DNA from: Coriobacterium glomerans PW2
GTDB lineage: Bacteria > Actinomycetota > Coriobacteriia > Coriobacteriales > Coriobacteriaceae
DNA: 64,000 nucleotides
Assembly (NCBI RefSeq): GCF_000195315.1
Contig: NC_015389.1
Location: 1,736,001 to 1,800,000 of the forward strand
Direction of reading: 5' to 3'
Below, piece by piece: positions 43,979-51,719 of the stretch. The notes under the pieces were generated by a model. That model worked only from the letters and a program-made list of their open reading frames with translations. It made no database searches and was not told where the DNA came from. A program made the translations under genes and the position numbers. How positions within the stretch are numbered: the stretch's first letter is position 1; each line of letters opens with the position of its first letter.

Positions 43979-44846
43979 GCTTACGCGCCCCCTTGCGAGC
44001 AGCCCCTTCAATGCCGCTCATCATCAAAGCGGCCAGATAGCAGACGAAGACGAGAGCGACTATGCAGAAACTGGCTGAAAGCGATCGTCCGCCGAGAAAT
44101 GCATAGCTCGCATAGGAGAGCGCGACGCCGCCCCAGACGCATGCGACGCCGATGAGACATGATGCGACAAGGGCGGCACGCGTGCTGCCGGCGACACGCA
44201 AGCTCGAAGCTGCGGGGCCCACGAGCAATGCGGTCGCGAGCACCGCGCCGACCGAGATCGCGCCGAGGGCGACCCCGATGCCGAGCGCGCACATGAACAG
44301 CGCATCAACCGCACGGGTCCGCGCCCCGCGTGCCCGCGCGAACGGAAGAGATGCCGTCGCCAGAAGCGACGGCCGCCAGATGAGTGCAAGCACGACAGCG
44401 CAAAGGATCGCCAGAACGCAGACAAGCGGAACGACGCTGGCGCGCAGGGAGAACAGGGAGCCGAAGAGCACAGACATCGGAGAGCCGCCCGAAGACCGAC
44501 CGGTCGCCGCCAGCATGAGAAACAAAGCAGTGAGCCCCATGCCCGCGCTGAGAACGATCCCTGTTGCGATATCGCGCTTCCTGATGCGCTCGATTCCTAT
44601 GGCATGCATGCCCAAAGCAGACAGGACCGAGGCTATCACGAACCCCCAGAGCTGATCGCCACCGAACAGAAATGCAGCGGAGCCTCCCACCGATGCGAGA
44701 TCGGTGAGGGCGTGGGCGGCGAACGACTGGCCCCTCAACACGGTCAGAACGCCGACCGCAGCCGTGATCACGGCCACGATCGTTCCGACAGCGAGCGCGA
44801 CGCGCACCTCCGGTGAGGAGCTCATGCCCTCGACGAGGCCGATCAT
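43971..44846 (-). CDS. metal ABC transporter permease (ZnuB/MntB type), first
   Basis: ABC-3 family permease of 291 residues with eight or nine helices. Family marks are RGQSFAAHALTDLASVGGSAA and the late ISVGAVLATALLVGPAASS. ATG 44846 overlaps the ATPase stop as ATGA. The two permeases in this operon are only distantly similar, suggesting a heterodimeric channel. The C-terminus is strongly basic (RKGARKRV). Confidence 0.87.
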   Translation of the reverse strand: MIGLVEGMSSSPEVRVALAVGTIVAVITAAVGVLTVLRGQSFAAHALTDLASVGGSAAFLFGGDQLWGFVIASVLSALGMHAIGIERIRKRDIATGIVLSAGMGLTALFLMLAATGRSSGGSPMSVLFGSLFSLRASVVPLVCVLAILCAVVLALIWRPSLLATASLPFARARGARTRAVDALFMCALGIGVALGAISVGAVLATALLVGPAASSLRVAGSTRAALVASCLIGVACVWGGVALSYASYAFLGGRSLSASFCIVALVFVCYLAALMMSGIEGAARKGARKRV

Positions 44847-45631
44847 ACCCGATCACCTGCAAGAACAAACAGATGACCATCATGGCGAACAACCTCGATG
44901 GGTCGTCCGTAAAGTCTGCTTAAAACATCGGTACGGACCACTTCGTCTGTCGTGCCGCTCACGGCGTGGCCGTTCGCGAGGTAGATGACTCGATCAAGAA
45001 CGCCGAGAAGCGGATTGATGTCATGCGAGGACATGATCACGCTCATGTTCCGCTGATGGCGCAGCCCATCGAGAAGCCGCACCACATCGATCTCGTTAGC
45101 GGGGTCGAGACTGGCGAGTGGCTCATCAAGTATAAGAAGCGCAGGATCCGAAACGGTCGCCGCAGCGATCATAACGCGCTGCTGCTGCCCACCGGAGAGC
45201 CGCCCGACCGGACGATCTGCAAGATCGATCGCATCGACACCGATGAGGGCATCCTCGACGCGCTTCCAGAACGCCCGACCCCGGCGATGCAGGCCGAATC
45301 GATGACCATCCAGCCCCAAAGCTACAAGGTCGCGCGCGCGCAAGGGGAGATCTCGGTCGAACCCGACGCTTTGCGGCACGTAACCGACCTCGCCCGGGCG
45401 CACCCGCGCATGACCGAGCAGATCGATCTGACCCGACCGAGATGGAATATCACCTAAAACGGCGCGAAACAGCGTTGTCTTGCCTACGCCGTTGGACCCG
45501 ATGAGGCCGATCAGCTCGCCGGCGGCGATCTTGAACGTCACCTGGTCCAAAACGCATCTTCCGCCGAGCTCGACGCTCAGATCACAAACGGCGAGCACCG
45601 TCTGTCCGAAACCGCTGTGCTCCGCAGTCAT
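44843..45631 (-). CDS. metal ABC transporter ATP-binding protein (ZnuC/MntA type)
   Basis: ABC ATPase of 262 residues. Walker A is LIGSNGVGKTTLFR, the signature LSGGQQQRVMIAAAT, Walker B LLILDEPLASLD, and the switch His is in VIMSSHDINPLL. The Walker and D-loop pattern is that of zinc/manganese importers. ATG 45631 overlaps the binding-protein stop as ATGA, so translation is coupled; there is no separate strong ribosome binding site. It drives uptake through the two permeases that follow. Confidence 0.93.
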   Translation of the reverse strand: MTAEHSGFGQTVLAVCDLSVELGGRCVLDQVTFKIAAGELIGLIGSNGVGKTTLFRAVLGDIPSRSGQIDLLGHARVRPGEVGYVPQSVGFDRDLPLRARDLVALGLDGHRFGLHRRGRAFWKRVEDALIGVDAIDLADRPVGRLSGGQQQRVMIAAATVSDPALLILDEPLASLDPANEIDVVRLLDGLRHQRNMSVIMSSHDINPLLGVLDRVIYLANGHAVSGTTDEVVRTDVLSRLYGRPIEVVRHDGHLFVLAGDRV

Positions 45632-46608
45632 GACAGACTCGTCGTGGACTCGTGTTTTGACAGCGCGGCTTTGATCGCGTCCACCTCGGCGAGCATCCAT
45701 GACGCGTAATCGTGGTGCTCCGGCATCGTCTCATACACTGCCACCACCGGTACGCCGCCCTCCTTCGCCGCGTCGAGAAACTTCTTCGTAAGCGACGAAG
45801 TGACCTGCTCGTTGTACACGAAGAAGTCTACCTGCCTATCGCTGAGCAGCTTCATCTGCGAGCCGATGTCTTGTGCCGACGGATCCTGATCGTTCATGAT
45901 AGCCGCTTGAAGGCTCCAGGGAGTCTTGATGGTGACGCCGGCAGCGGCGAGCATATAGTTGGCAACAGGCTCGGTCGCAGCGGCGCTCGCGGCCGGATAC
46001 TGGCTTCCCAGATCGGCGAGTGCGGATCGATAGCGCTCCACGGAACTAGAAAAGGTTTTGAGATTCTTGTCGTACTCGCTCGCATGATCGGGATCGTGCT
46101 TCTTGAGCGCCGCGGCCATTGTCTTCGCCACCTGCGGCATGGTTGCCGGATCATACCAGAGATGAGGATTTTGCGTGTCATCGGGAAGTTTCAAAACCTT
46201 CTGTGCGCTGATGATCGTTCGGTCCACCCTCTCGCTGGAGGCGAGCATCTTGTCCATCCAGTCGTCGTAGCTCAAGCCGTTCTCGACCACGATAAGCGCC
46301 TGGCTGATGATCTTCGCATCCGACGGCGTGATCTCGAAGTTATGGGGATCGGCTCCAGGATCACTGATCACCGAGGTCACATCCGCGAAGCTGCCCCCGA
46401 TCTGACGAGCCACGTCACCATAGGTGTTCTCAGCCGCCAATATGGCGAGCTTGCCTTTCTCGCCCTTCCCTGCTCCCGCGTGTCCGGCCCTGTCACAGCC
46501 ACCCAGCGAGATGCCGGTGAGAGCTGTGAGTCCCAAGGCGGCGCTGATGCCAAGGAACGTTCTGCGACTCAAGCTAGGCGAACGAGGGTCAAGTTCGTTA
46601 TCAGACAT
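45628..46608 (-). CDS. metal ABC transporter substrate-binding lipoprotein (ZnuA/MntC family)
   Basis: Cluster A-I metal-binding protein of 326 residues. The N-terminus combines a twin-arginine-type motif (LSRRTFLGIS) with a hydrophobic stretch and a lipobox ending ISLGGC, so it is probably a Tat-exported lipoprotein. Metal-ligand candidates are His in DPHNFEITPSD, His in NPHLWYDP, and the C-terminal acidic residues; there is no His-rich loop of the ZnuA type. ATG 46608 follows CAGGGAGAAACCAGC. First gene of the importer operon; zinc versus manganese cannot be decided from the sequence. Confidence 0.91.
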   Translation of the reverse strand: MSDNELDPRSPSLSRRTFLGISAALGLTALTGISLGGCDRAGHAGAGKGEKGKLAILAAENTYGDVARQIGGSFADVTSVISDPGADPHNFEITPSDAKIISQALIVVENGLSYDDWMDKMLASSERVDRTIISAQKVLKLPDDTQNPHLWYDPATMPQVAKTMAAALKKHDPDHASEYDKNLKTFSSSVERYRSALADLGSQYPAASAAATEPVANYMLAAAGVTIKTPWSLQAAIMNDQDPSAQDIGSQMKLLSDRQVDFFVYNEQVTSSLTKKFLDAAKEGGVPVVAVYETMPEHHDYASWMLAEVDAIKAALSKHESTTSLS

Positions 46609-46734
46609 GCTGGTTTCTCCCTGTCAACGCGACCGGACCGGCACGATCGTGCACGGACTGGATTTCTACCCATCCCGGCCCACCTTCATCCGGCCCGCCT
46701 CTGGGGAAAGACTGCGAAATCGGAAATCAGTTTT

Positions 46735-46762
46735 AGTTTAATTCCAACGCGCGCAAAGTCAA
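46735..46762 (-). promoter_or_regulatory. promoter of the metal importer operon
   Basis: On the minus strand -35 TTGACT (46762-46757) and -10 TAAACT (46740-46735) are 16 bases apart. The region between them and the downstream TAAAACTGATTTCC is AT-rich and is where a Fur-family repressor would be expected to bind; no perfect palindrome is seen. Confidence 0.5.
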
Positions 46763-46824
46763 ATAGACACATCAGGCGATGCCGCACCCAAGATCTCAGT
46801 CGCCCCTACAATACGGATCCGTCA

Positions 46825-47262
46825 TCATCGGGCATGGGTGATCCCCTGGTTCTCCTCATGCGCGCCGCGGGCGCACGTCCCGCAGTAGCCGTGCAGAACT
46901 GTGGAACGCAATTCAAGATCGAAATCGTGCTCGCCGCTGATGTGCCTGACGAACGTCTCGAAGCCGTCGCAGGAAAGCGGAAAGACCCGGTGGCAGCCCA
47001 AGCAGACCAGATAGGTCCCCTCTCCGGAAATCCTGCAGTAGCGTGACGGCCCGCCGCGCACGTCCGCCACTTGGATGACGCGACCAAGCGAAGAGAGCTT
47101 GCCGAGCAAGCGATAGACAGTTGTGCGACCGACGCTGCTACCGCGATCGCTCAGCGCATCGCATATCTCCTCAATGGTCAAGGCCTCGCCTGCGTGGGCC
47201 TCGAGCAGCTCCATGACAAATGCCTGCTGCCGCGTGTTGTAGTGTCCCCGCTTGACGGACAT
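46825..47262 (-). CDS. Fur-family transcriptional regulator
   Basis: Metal-responsive regulator of 145 residues. The winged helix includes EEICDALSDRGSSVGRTTVYRLLGKL; the dimerisation half has two zinc-type cysteine pairs, VCLGCHRVF and HGYCGTCARG, for a structural zinc. ATG 47262 follows CGAGGAGGATCTG. It is directly upstream of the metal importer on the same strand, with the importer's own promoter between them, so a Zur- or Mur-like role is likely. PerR-type oxidant sensing cannot be excluded. Confidence 0.9.
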   Translation of the reverse strand: MSVKRGHYNTRQQAFVMELLEAHAGEALTIEEICDALSDRGSSVGRTTVYRLLGKLSSLGRVIQVADVRGGPSRYCRISGEGTYLVCLGCHRVFPLSCDGFETFVRHISGEHDFDLELRSTVLHGYCGTCARGAHEENQGITHAR

Positions 47263-47457
47263 CAGATCCTCCTCGGTTGAGAGCAATCCCATTATGCCGT
47301 CTGATTCGATCGAGTCAAACGCTCCAAGCTGCCGACCACATGCGGCACGCGATTGACCGGCCCGATGAGGGATGCGATAATGACCAGCACTGCGATGCAG
47401 TCTCGGATATGTGAGCGCTCGACGCGATTTCGCGCACACCGGCGAAGGGATACCAGC

Positions 47458-48060
47458 ATGTTTTGCAAAAACTGCGGCAAGGAGAACCCGGATACGGGAA
47501 GGTTCTGCATCGAGTGCGGCGCACCGATGGTCAGAGAGGCCGTCAATCCCGATCCCTTCAACTCAGGCAAGCCAACGCCAATCGGTTACGATCAGAGCAT
47601 CTATCAGCACCGCACCGTCCCCCCGGCGGCCCCTGCGACGCCGCAGTACCAGCAAAGCAGCTATCAGAACTGCACCGTCCCCCCGGCGGCCCCTGCGACG
47701 CCGCAGTACCAGCAAGGCAGCTATCAGAACTGCACCGTCCCTCCGGCAGTCCCGGGAATGCCTGCTACGAATATCAACGTGCAGATCCCGCCCCCTCAGA
47801 AGAACTCATTCGGCACAGCTGGGTTCGTGCTTTCTGTGATCTCGATCTTTCTTGGCATGATCCCTTTGCTCGGGCAGGTCCTGTGGCTCCTCGGCACCAT
47901 CTTCTCCGTGATGGGGTTGTTCAAGACACCAAAGGGACTGGCGATAGCCGGAACCGTGATCTCATGTTGCGTCTTGGTCCTTATCATCTGGATCTATGCA
48001 ACCGGCTCCCCGTTAGCGCCCTCCCATTCGGAGTACTACACGTATCGCTACTCCATGTAG
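47458..48060 (+). CDS. zinc-ribbon membrane protein with 20-residue tandem repeats
   Basis: Protein of 200 residues. It begins with a zinc ribbon, FCKNCGKENPDTGRFCIECG, then a Pro/Gln/Tyr-rich region made of 2.5 tandem repeats of 20 residues (about residues 48-99, unit YQNCTVPPAAPATPQYQQ..), then two membrane helices (about 119-175) like a DUF4190-type domain. The C-terminus is Tyr/Ser rich. ATG 47458 follows CGAAGGGATACCAGC. It is convergent with a second zinc-ribbon protein 8 bases on. Function unknown; the ribbon is probably cytoplasmic. Confidence 0.8.
   Translation: MFCKNCGKENPDTGRFCIECGAPMVREAVNPDPFNSGKPTPIGYDQSIYQHRTVPPAAPATPQYQQSSYQNCTVPPAAPATPQYQQGSYQNCTVPPAVPGMPATNINVQIPPPQKNSFGTAGFVLSVISIFLGMIPLLGQVLWLLGTIFSVMGLFKTPKGLAIAGTVISCCVLVLIIWIYATGSPLAPSHSEYYTYRYSM
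47601..47755 (+). repeat. 60-bp in-frame tandem repeat, about 2.5 copies
   Basis: Copies at 47601-47660, 47661-47720 and a diverging half copy from 47721. The first two are nearly identical at DNA level (differences near CAC/AAC and AAAGC/AAGGC), so the array is recent and could change copy number. Confidence 0.9.
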
Positions 48061-48068
48061 AGCGCTCA

Positions 48069-49550
48069 TCAGTCGATATAGGGTGAGCTCCGTTCGACTT
48101 CGATCTTGTGGATCGCGTCCAAGTTCTTGTGCTCGCAATCGTTTAGCACCGATGCGTCGAAGGCGTCAGGAGCAACGGTCGGATGATACCAGGACTTTCC
48201 CTTGAAAAACGAGTTCAACTTATCAGAATTGAACTCCCTGCCGTGGCGAGCGTAGATCTCGTTGCGCGCGAAAAATAGGTCCTCGGTCGAAAGCTTGTCC
48301 AGCTCGGATTCACCCATATACCGCTTGTCGCTGTCCGGCAGCACATAATCAGAGGCTTTGCTCGTCGCGTCATCGGAGGTGGAGTCGCTCGACGAGGTCT
48401 GTGGGGAGTCGCTTACTGTGAGACTCGCCAGTATAGCTACGAGCTGCTGCTGCTCCTCCTTCGAATACACACCGTCATCGTAATAGCAATAAAACGATAT
48501 CAGATTGCCGTACTCGAACTGCGGTCTCGCCAGATCGGTCCTGAGCGCATCGGTATCCTTGAGCGCTTTTTCGGGCACCAGCGCGAGAAAAACGGTCGGC
48601 GGATCAGCGGGCTGATCGGCAGCCATCTCTACCTTTGCGACGATGAACTTGCCGAGATCCTTGTAGCTCTTGCCTTGAGACGTCCCCGGGGAGAACTTCG
48701 CGTCGGCGATTCTGGTGATGGTAACCTTGGGTGAGCTGCTCGAATCATCTCTTGAGAGCGGGCTCTCGTCATCGAAGTAAATCGTCGGGGAATAACTATT
48801 GCTCAGTGCTACGTGTTCCGAGTCGGTGCTCACGCTGGTTTTTTCGATGTTCCATTTATCAGGGTAGGCGAACTTGAACGTCGGGCCGCCGGCACCGCTT
48901 TTCGCAGCGAGCGTGCTGGTATATGTGTGAGACAGGTTGACTCCGCTGATATCGATGCCCCGAAGATCATCATCGGCGGCAGAACCCGCGCCGTCATCTT
49001 GGCCTTCCTTTGCATTCCGGCTGCCGCTGTCTTCTGAACCTGCGGCGATGTCGGCCCCAGCGCCGGGCGCTCGTCCTGTTCGGGAACTGATCGCCAGGTA
49101 GACCGCGGTGGCAGCCACCACGACTATCACAAGCGCCGCCACCACGATAAGAATCGTCTTCTTCTTTGATCTCCTCTGCTCCGCCGGGGAGCCGGTGTTG
49201 AAATCTATCGGTGCGACGGCGGGGCGTGACGCTGCGGTGGCGTCTGATCTCTCAAACAACTCGCCGGATGATACGGAATGCTCCGCCGCAGGCACCGCAG
49301 GCCCCGCGGCGGGGATGTCGGATTCGGTGCGGCCAGGTGCGGTCTCGGCATCGACCGCCCCATCAGCCATGTCGTTATCGACGCGCTCCCGGCCAATCGA
49401 AGCGGACTCGGTGACAGATTCGCTCGATGTGGCACCCGAATCCTGCACAGGGGCGCCGCAGTTCGTGCAGAAGCGCATCCCCGGCTTGATCGGACTGCCG
49501 CATTCAGTGCAGTACCTATCTCCCTGATCGCTTTCAATCTTATCCTGCAT
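48069..49550 (-). CDS. zinc-ribbon membrane protein with C-terminal YARHG domain
   Basis: Protein of 493 residues. An N-terminal zinc ribbon (YCTECG and FCTNCG) is followed by an Ala/Ser/Glu-rich linker, one membrane helix (about 133-153, KKKTILIVVAALVIVVV), a second Ser/Asp-rich spacer, an extracellular domain of unknown type (about 205-390), and a C-terminal YARHG domain with LFFARNEIYARHGREF. The start is ATG 49550, with GTG 49553 just before it; AAGGGAGG precedes. It ends close to the convergent zinc-ribbon gene. YARHG proteins are extracellular and often bind or sense cell-wall material; the role is otherwise unknown. Confidence 0.85.
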   Translation of the reverse strand: MQDKIESDQGDRYCTECGSPIKPGMRFCTNCGAPVQDSGATSSESVTESASIGRERVDNDMADGAVDAETAPGRTESDIPAAGPAVPAAEHSVSSGELFERSDATAASRPAVAPIDFNTGSPAEQRRSKKKTILIVVAALVIVVVAATAVYLAISSRTGRAPGAGADIAAGSEDSGSRNAKEGQDDGAGSAADDDLRGIDISGVNLSHTYTSTLAAKSGAGGPTFKFAYPDKWNIEKTSVSTDSEHVALSNSYSPTIYFDDESPLSRDDSSSSPKVTITRIADAKFSPGTSQGKSYKDLGKFIVAKVEMAADQPADPPTVFLALVPEKALKDTDALRTDLARPQFEYGNLISFYCYYDDGVYSKEEQQQLVAILASLTVSDSPQTSSSDSTSDDATSKASDYVLPDSDKRYMGESELDKLSTEDLFFARNEIYARHGREFNSDKLNSFFKGKSWYHPTVAPDAFDASVLNDCEHKNLDAIHKIEVERSSPYID

Positions 49551-49568
49551 CACGCGATGCCTCCCTTG

Positions 49569-50396
49569 CTACTGAACCGCATGTCTACGGTGAGACTGAT
49601 AATTCGCCAAGAAGGAGGCGAATTCAGGCGAGGTATCCGAGTTCCCCGTCCGCCATGCCTTGTGATCGATGATCGTGCTCTCGGAGCCGTAATACGCATC
49701 GATATAGGCGATGAGGTTGTCCAGAGCATCGAGCTGGGCTTCCGGATAGGGTCCCGAACCCCCGACATGAACGAGCTCGATGCCCACGGAGTACGAGTTC
49801 ATACCGTAGTCTCGCGCCCATCCGCCGATCTGATCCGCGCCCACCTTGTCATCGCGGCTCTCATCGCACGTGCCGTAGAAATCATTATGCCCGGTGTCGC
49901 CATATCCGGCGTGGTGGGCGATATTGTCCAGCGCTACGCACTGCACCACGCTTCCATCTCGATTGACGACGAAGTGCGCGGCGACTCCATGGCCGCTGGC
50001 GTCCCACCAGTTGATTACCGAGTCGGCATCCCCGGTGCCCTCCGTGTCATGAAGCACGATATAGCGTTGGAACTCGGCGGGCTTGGGACCGTGTGCGAAG
50101 CTTGTCCTCATATCCTCCCTCAGCGAGAGCCTGCCCCGCGCCTCAGCGACCAAACGGGCGCGATCCGTTTCTCCGTGCTCCTCACCGTCGCCGCCCGATC
50201 CGTTCGAGCGGCTCGATGCGCTGCCTGCATCGCTTCCGTTGCTTTTACCGGACGCGGTGGCCGAACCCGCAGAACCGCTCCCGCCATGCGACGTGCGAGG
50301 CGGCAGCGCACAGGCTGTGCAGGCACCGCACAGCCCGCATATCAGGACTGCGCACAGAAGAGCCCGCCTCATCCTGGATGCCAGGTCCCTGCTCAC
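49569..50396 (-). CDS. secreted N-acetylmuramoyl-L-alanine amidase (Amidase_2)
   Basis: Predicted peptidoglycan amidase of 275 residues. A signal peptide (RRALLCAVLICGLCGAC) with Cys-rich end suggests export, perhaps as a lipoprotein; a Gly/Ser-rich linker of about 50 residues follows. The catalytic domain has the first zinc His in YIVLHDTEG, HFVVNRDGSVVQCV, the second His in NIAHHAG, VGIELVHVG, and the last ligand in STIIDHKAW. GTG 50396 overlaps the previous stop as GTGA; ATG 50372 is an alternative that starts at the signal peptide. It cleaves muramoyl-L-Ala bonds outside the cell. Confidence 0.88.
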   Translation of the reverse strand: MSRDLASRMRRALLCAVLICGLCGACTACALPPRTSHGGSGSAGSATASGKSNGSDAGSASSRSNGSGGDGEEHGETDRARLVAEARGRLSLREDMRTSFAHGPKPAEFQRYIVLHDTEGTGDADSVINWWDASGHGVAAHFVVNRDGSVVQCVALDNIAHHAGYGDTGHNDFYGTCDESRDDKVGADQIGGWARDYGMNSYSVGIELVHVGGSGPYPEAQLDALDNLIAYIDAYYGSESTIIDHKAWRTGNSDTSPEFASFLANYQSHRRHAVQ

Positions 50397-51478
50397 CGCT
50401 GCGCTGTGGGCTCATCCGGCCTGCCCTGCCGGGCCTGCGCCTTCCACTCGGGTGCGTAGCGCTCGATCCAATGACCGAGTGCGCGAAACGACCAAGCCTG
50501 TGCAAATCCAGTGAAAAACTTGAAGAGCAGCGACAGGACGGTGATCCAGATACTGAAGGCGATCAAAAGCCGCATTATGTATCCAACCGGGTCGCTGGCG
50601 AAACTCTGGATATCCGCCATATGATTGTAGGCCCAAGACATCGTATCTGATGAGTAGCGTACTCGAGCCATGCTGCTAACAAGCAAGATGAAAACGATGA
50701 TCCAGAGTACGGCTCCGACGATGATGCCGGGCACGCATGCGGACGCGAACAAGCTGCCCATGCGCCTTCTGCTCTTCTGCACGATATCGGAAAGCTCAAA
50801 CGCCTCGCCAAAGCGGTCGAACATGGCCATGCGCATGACGGCCAGCCCTTTGAACATGTCGACGAAGCATCCGAACACGATGATGATCGGCAAACCGATG
50901 AATGGGATCCATGTCAGAGGCATAACTGCAAACAAGGCGAAAAAGCCCATGATAGATAAAACGGTGAGACACAGCCCGCTCAGAAAAGCCCGTTTGCTGA
51001 AGGTGCCGATCGGCATCGGACCTTGCATTCCGACAGCCCGGTCCGATCCCCACTGGATGCAATAGCCGTTGGCGTACCAATTGAGGAATGGCACGCAGTT
51101 GAACGCCATGAGTAACAGTATGCGCTTGAACCATCCGGGCGAGGAGGTGATGTCATGCCACGCTGCGCCCAGACAGCCCGGCTGAGAGAACCCGAAGCCA
51201 CCGCTGGGTTGAATCCCGTAGGGCTGTTGAGATCCCGCGGCCGCAGCGGAGGGCCCCGCTGGCGGATAAAAAGGACCCCCGGGGCCGCCGGCGGGGCCGC
51301 CCGCAGGAACAGGAGCGGGCCGCTGCGCCCCCTCAGCAGCCGCCGGACCAGCCGGCGCAGCGGGGTTCACAGACGGATGATGAGGCCCCGGAGCTGCGGC
51401 GCCATCAACCGGCTTGCCACACGAACCGCAGAATCGTGCACCGTCCTTGAGCGGATTGCCGCAATGTGGACACTCCAT
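50393..51478 (-). CDS. zinc-ribbon protein with DUF4013-like membrane domain
   Basis: Protein of 361 residues. It starts MECPHCGNPLKDGARFCGSC, a zinc ribbon, then a Pro/Ala/Gly-rich linker of about 70 residues and a membrane domain with five or six helices (from about 115) resembling DUF4013: segments GFFALFAVMPLTWIPFIGLP and FAQAWSFRALGHW. ATG 51478 follows AAAGAGGTACCAC. It is first gene of an operon with the amidase (4-base overlap) and the YARHG gene. Function unknown; the arrangement suggests an envelope-associated complex. Confidence 0.8.
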   Translation of the reverse strand: MECPHCGNPLKDGARFCGSCGKPVDGAAAPGPHHPSVNPAAPAGPAAAEGAQRPAPVPAGGPAGGPGGPFYPPAGPSAAAAGSQQPYGIQPSGGFGFSQPGCLGAAWHDITSSPGWFKRILLLMAFNCVPFLNWYANGYCIQWGSDRAVGMQGPMPIGTFSKRAFLSGLCLTVLSIMGFFALFAVMPLTWIPFIGLPIIIVFGCFVDMFKGLAVMRMAMFDRFGEAFELSDIVQKSRRRMGSLFASACVPGIIVGAVLWIIVFILLVSSMARVRYSSDTMSWAYNHMADIQSFASDPVGYIMRLLIAFSIWITVLSLLFKFFTGFAQAWSFRALGHWIERYAPEWKAQARQGRPDEPTAQR

Positions 51479-51531
51479 GTGGTACCTCTTTCGCTTGATG
51501 ACTACAACCATCGGTGTTTCACACTTTCACC

Positions 51532-51539
51532 ATTATAAT
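51532..51539. promoter_or_regulatory. bidirectional -10 box
   Basis: ATTATAAT contains TATAAT on the plus strand (51534-51539) and TATAAT on the minus strand (51537-51532). The minus reading serves the zinc-ribbon operon with a leader near 50 bases; the plus reading could serve the methyltransferase. Neither has a good -35 box. Confidence 0.45.
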
Positions 51540-51719
51540 ACATATCTATTCGCGCTTTATCGCCAATGTGCGCGCGCTCTCTCAAGATGCAAGGAATGAG
51601 CGGACCCCAAGCGGACGCATCGCATATCAATGTACTTATTTTATGCGCCTGACCGCGATATCCTAGATTCCGCTGAACAACCCTGGTACCTTGTGGTTCG
51701 TTTGACTCGAAAGGAACCC

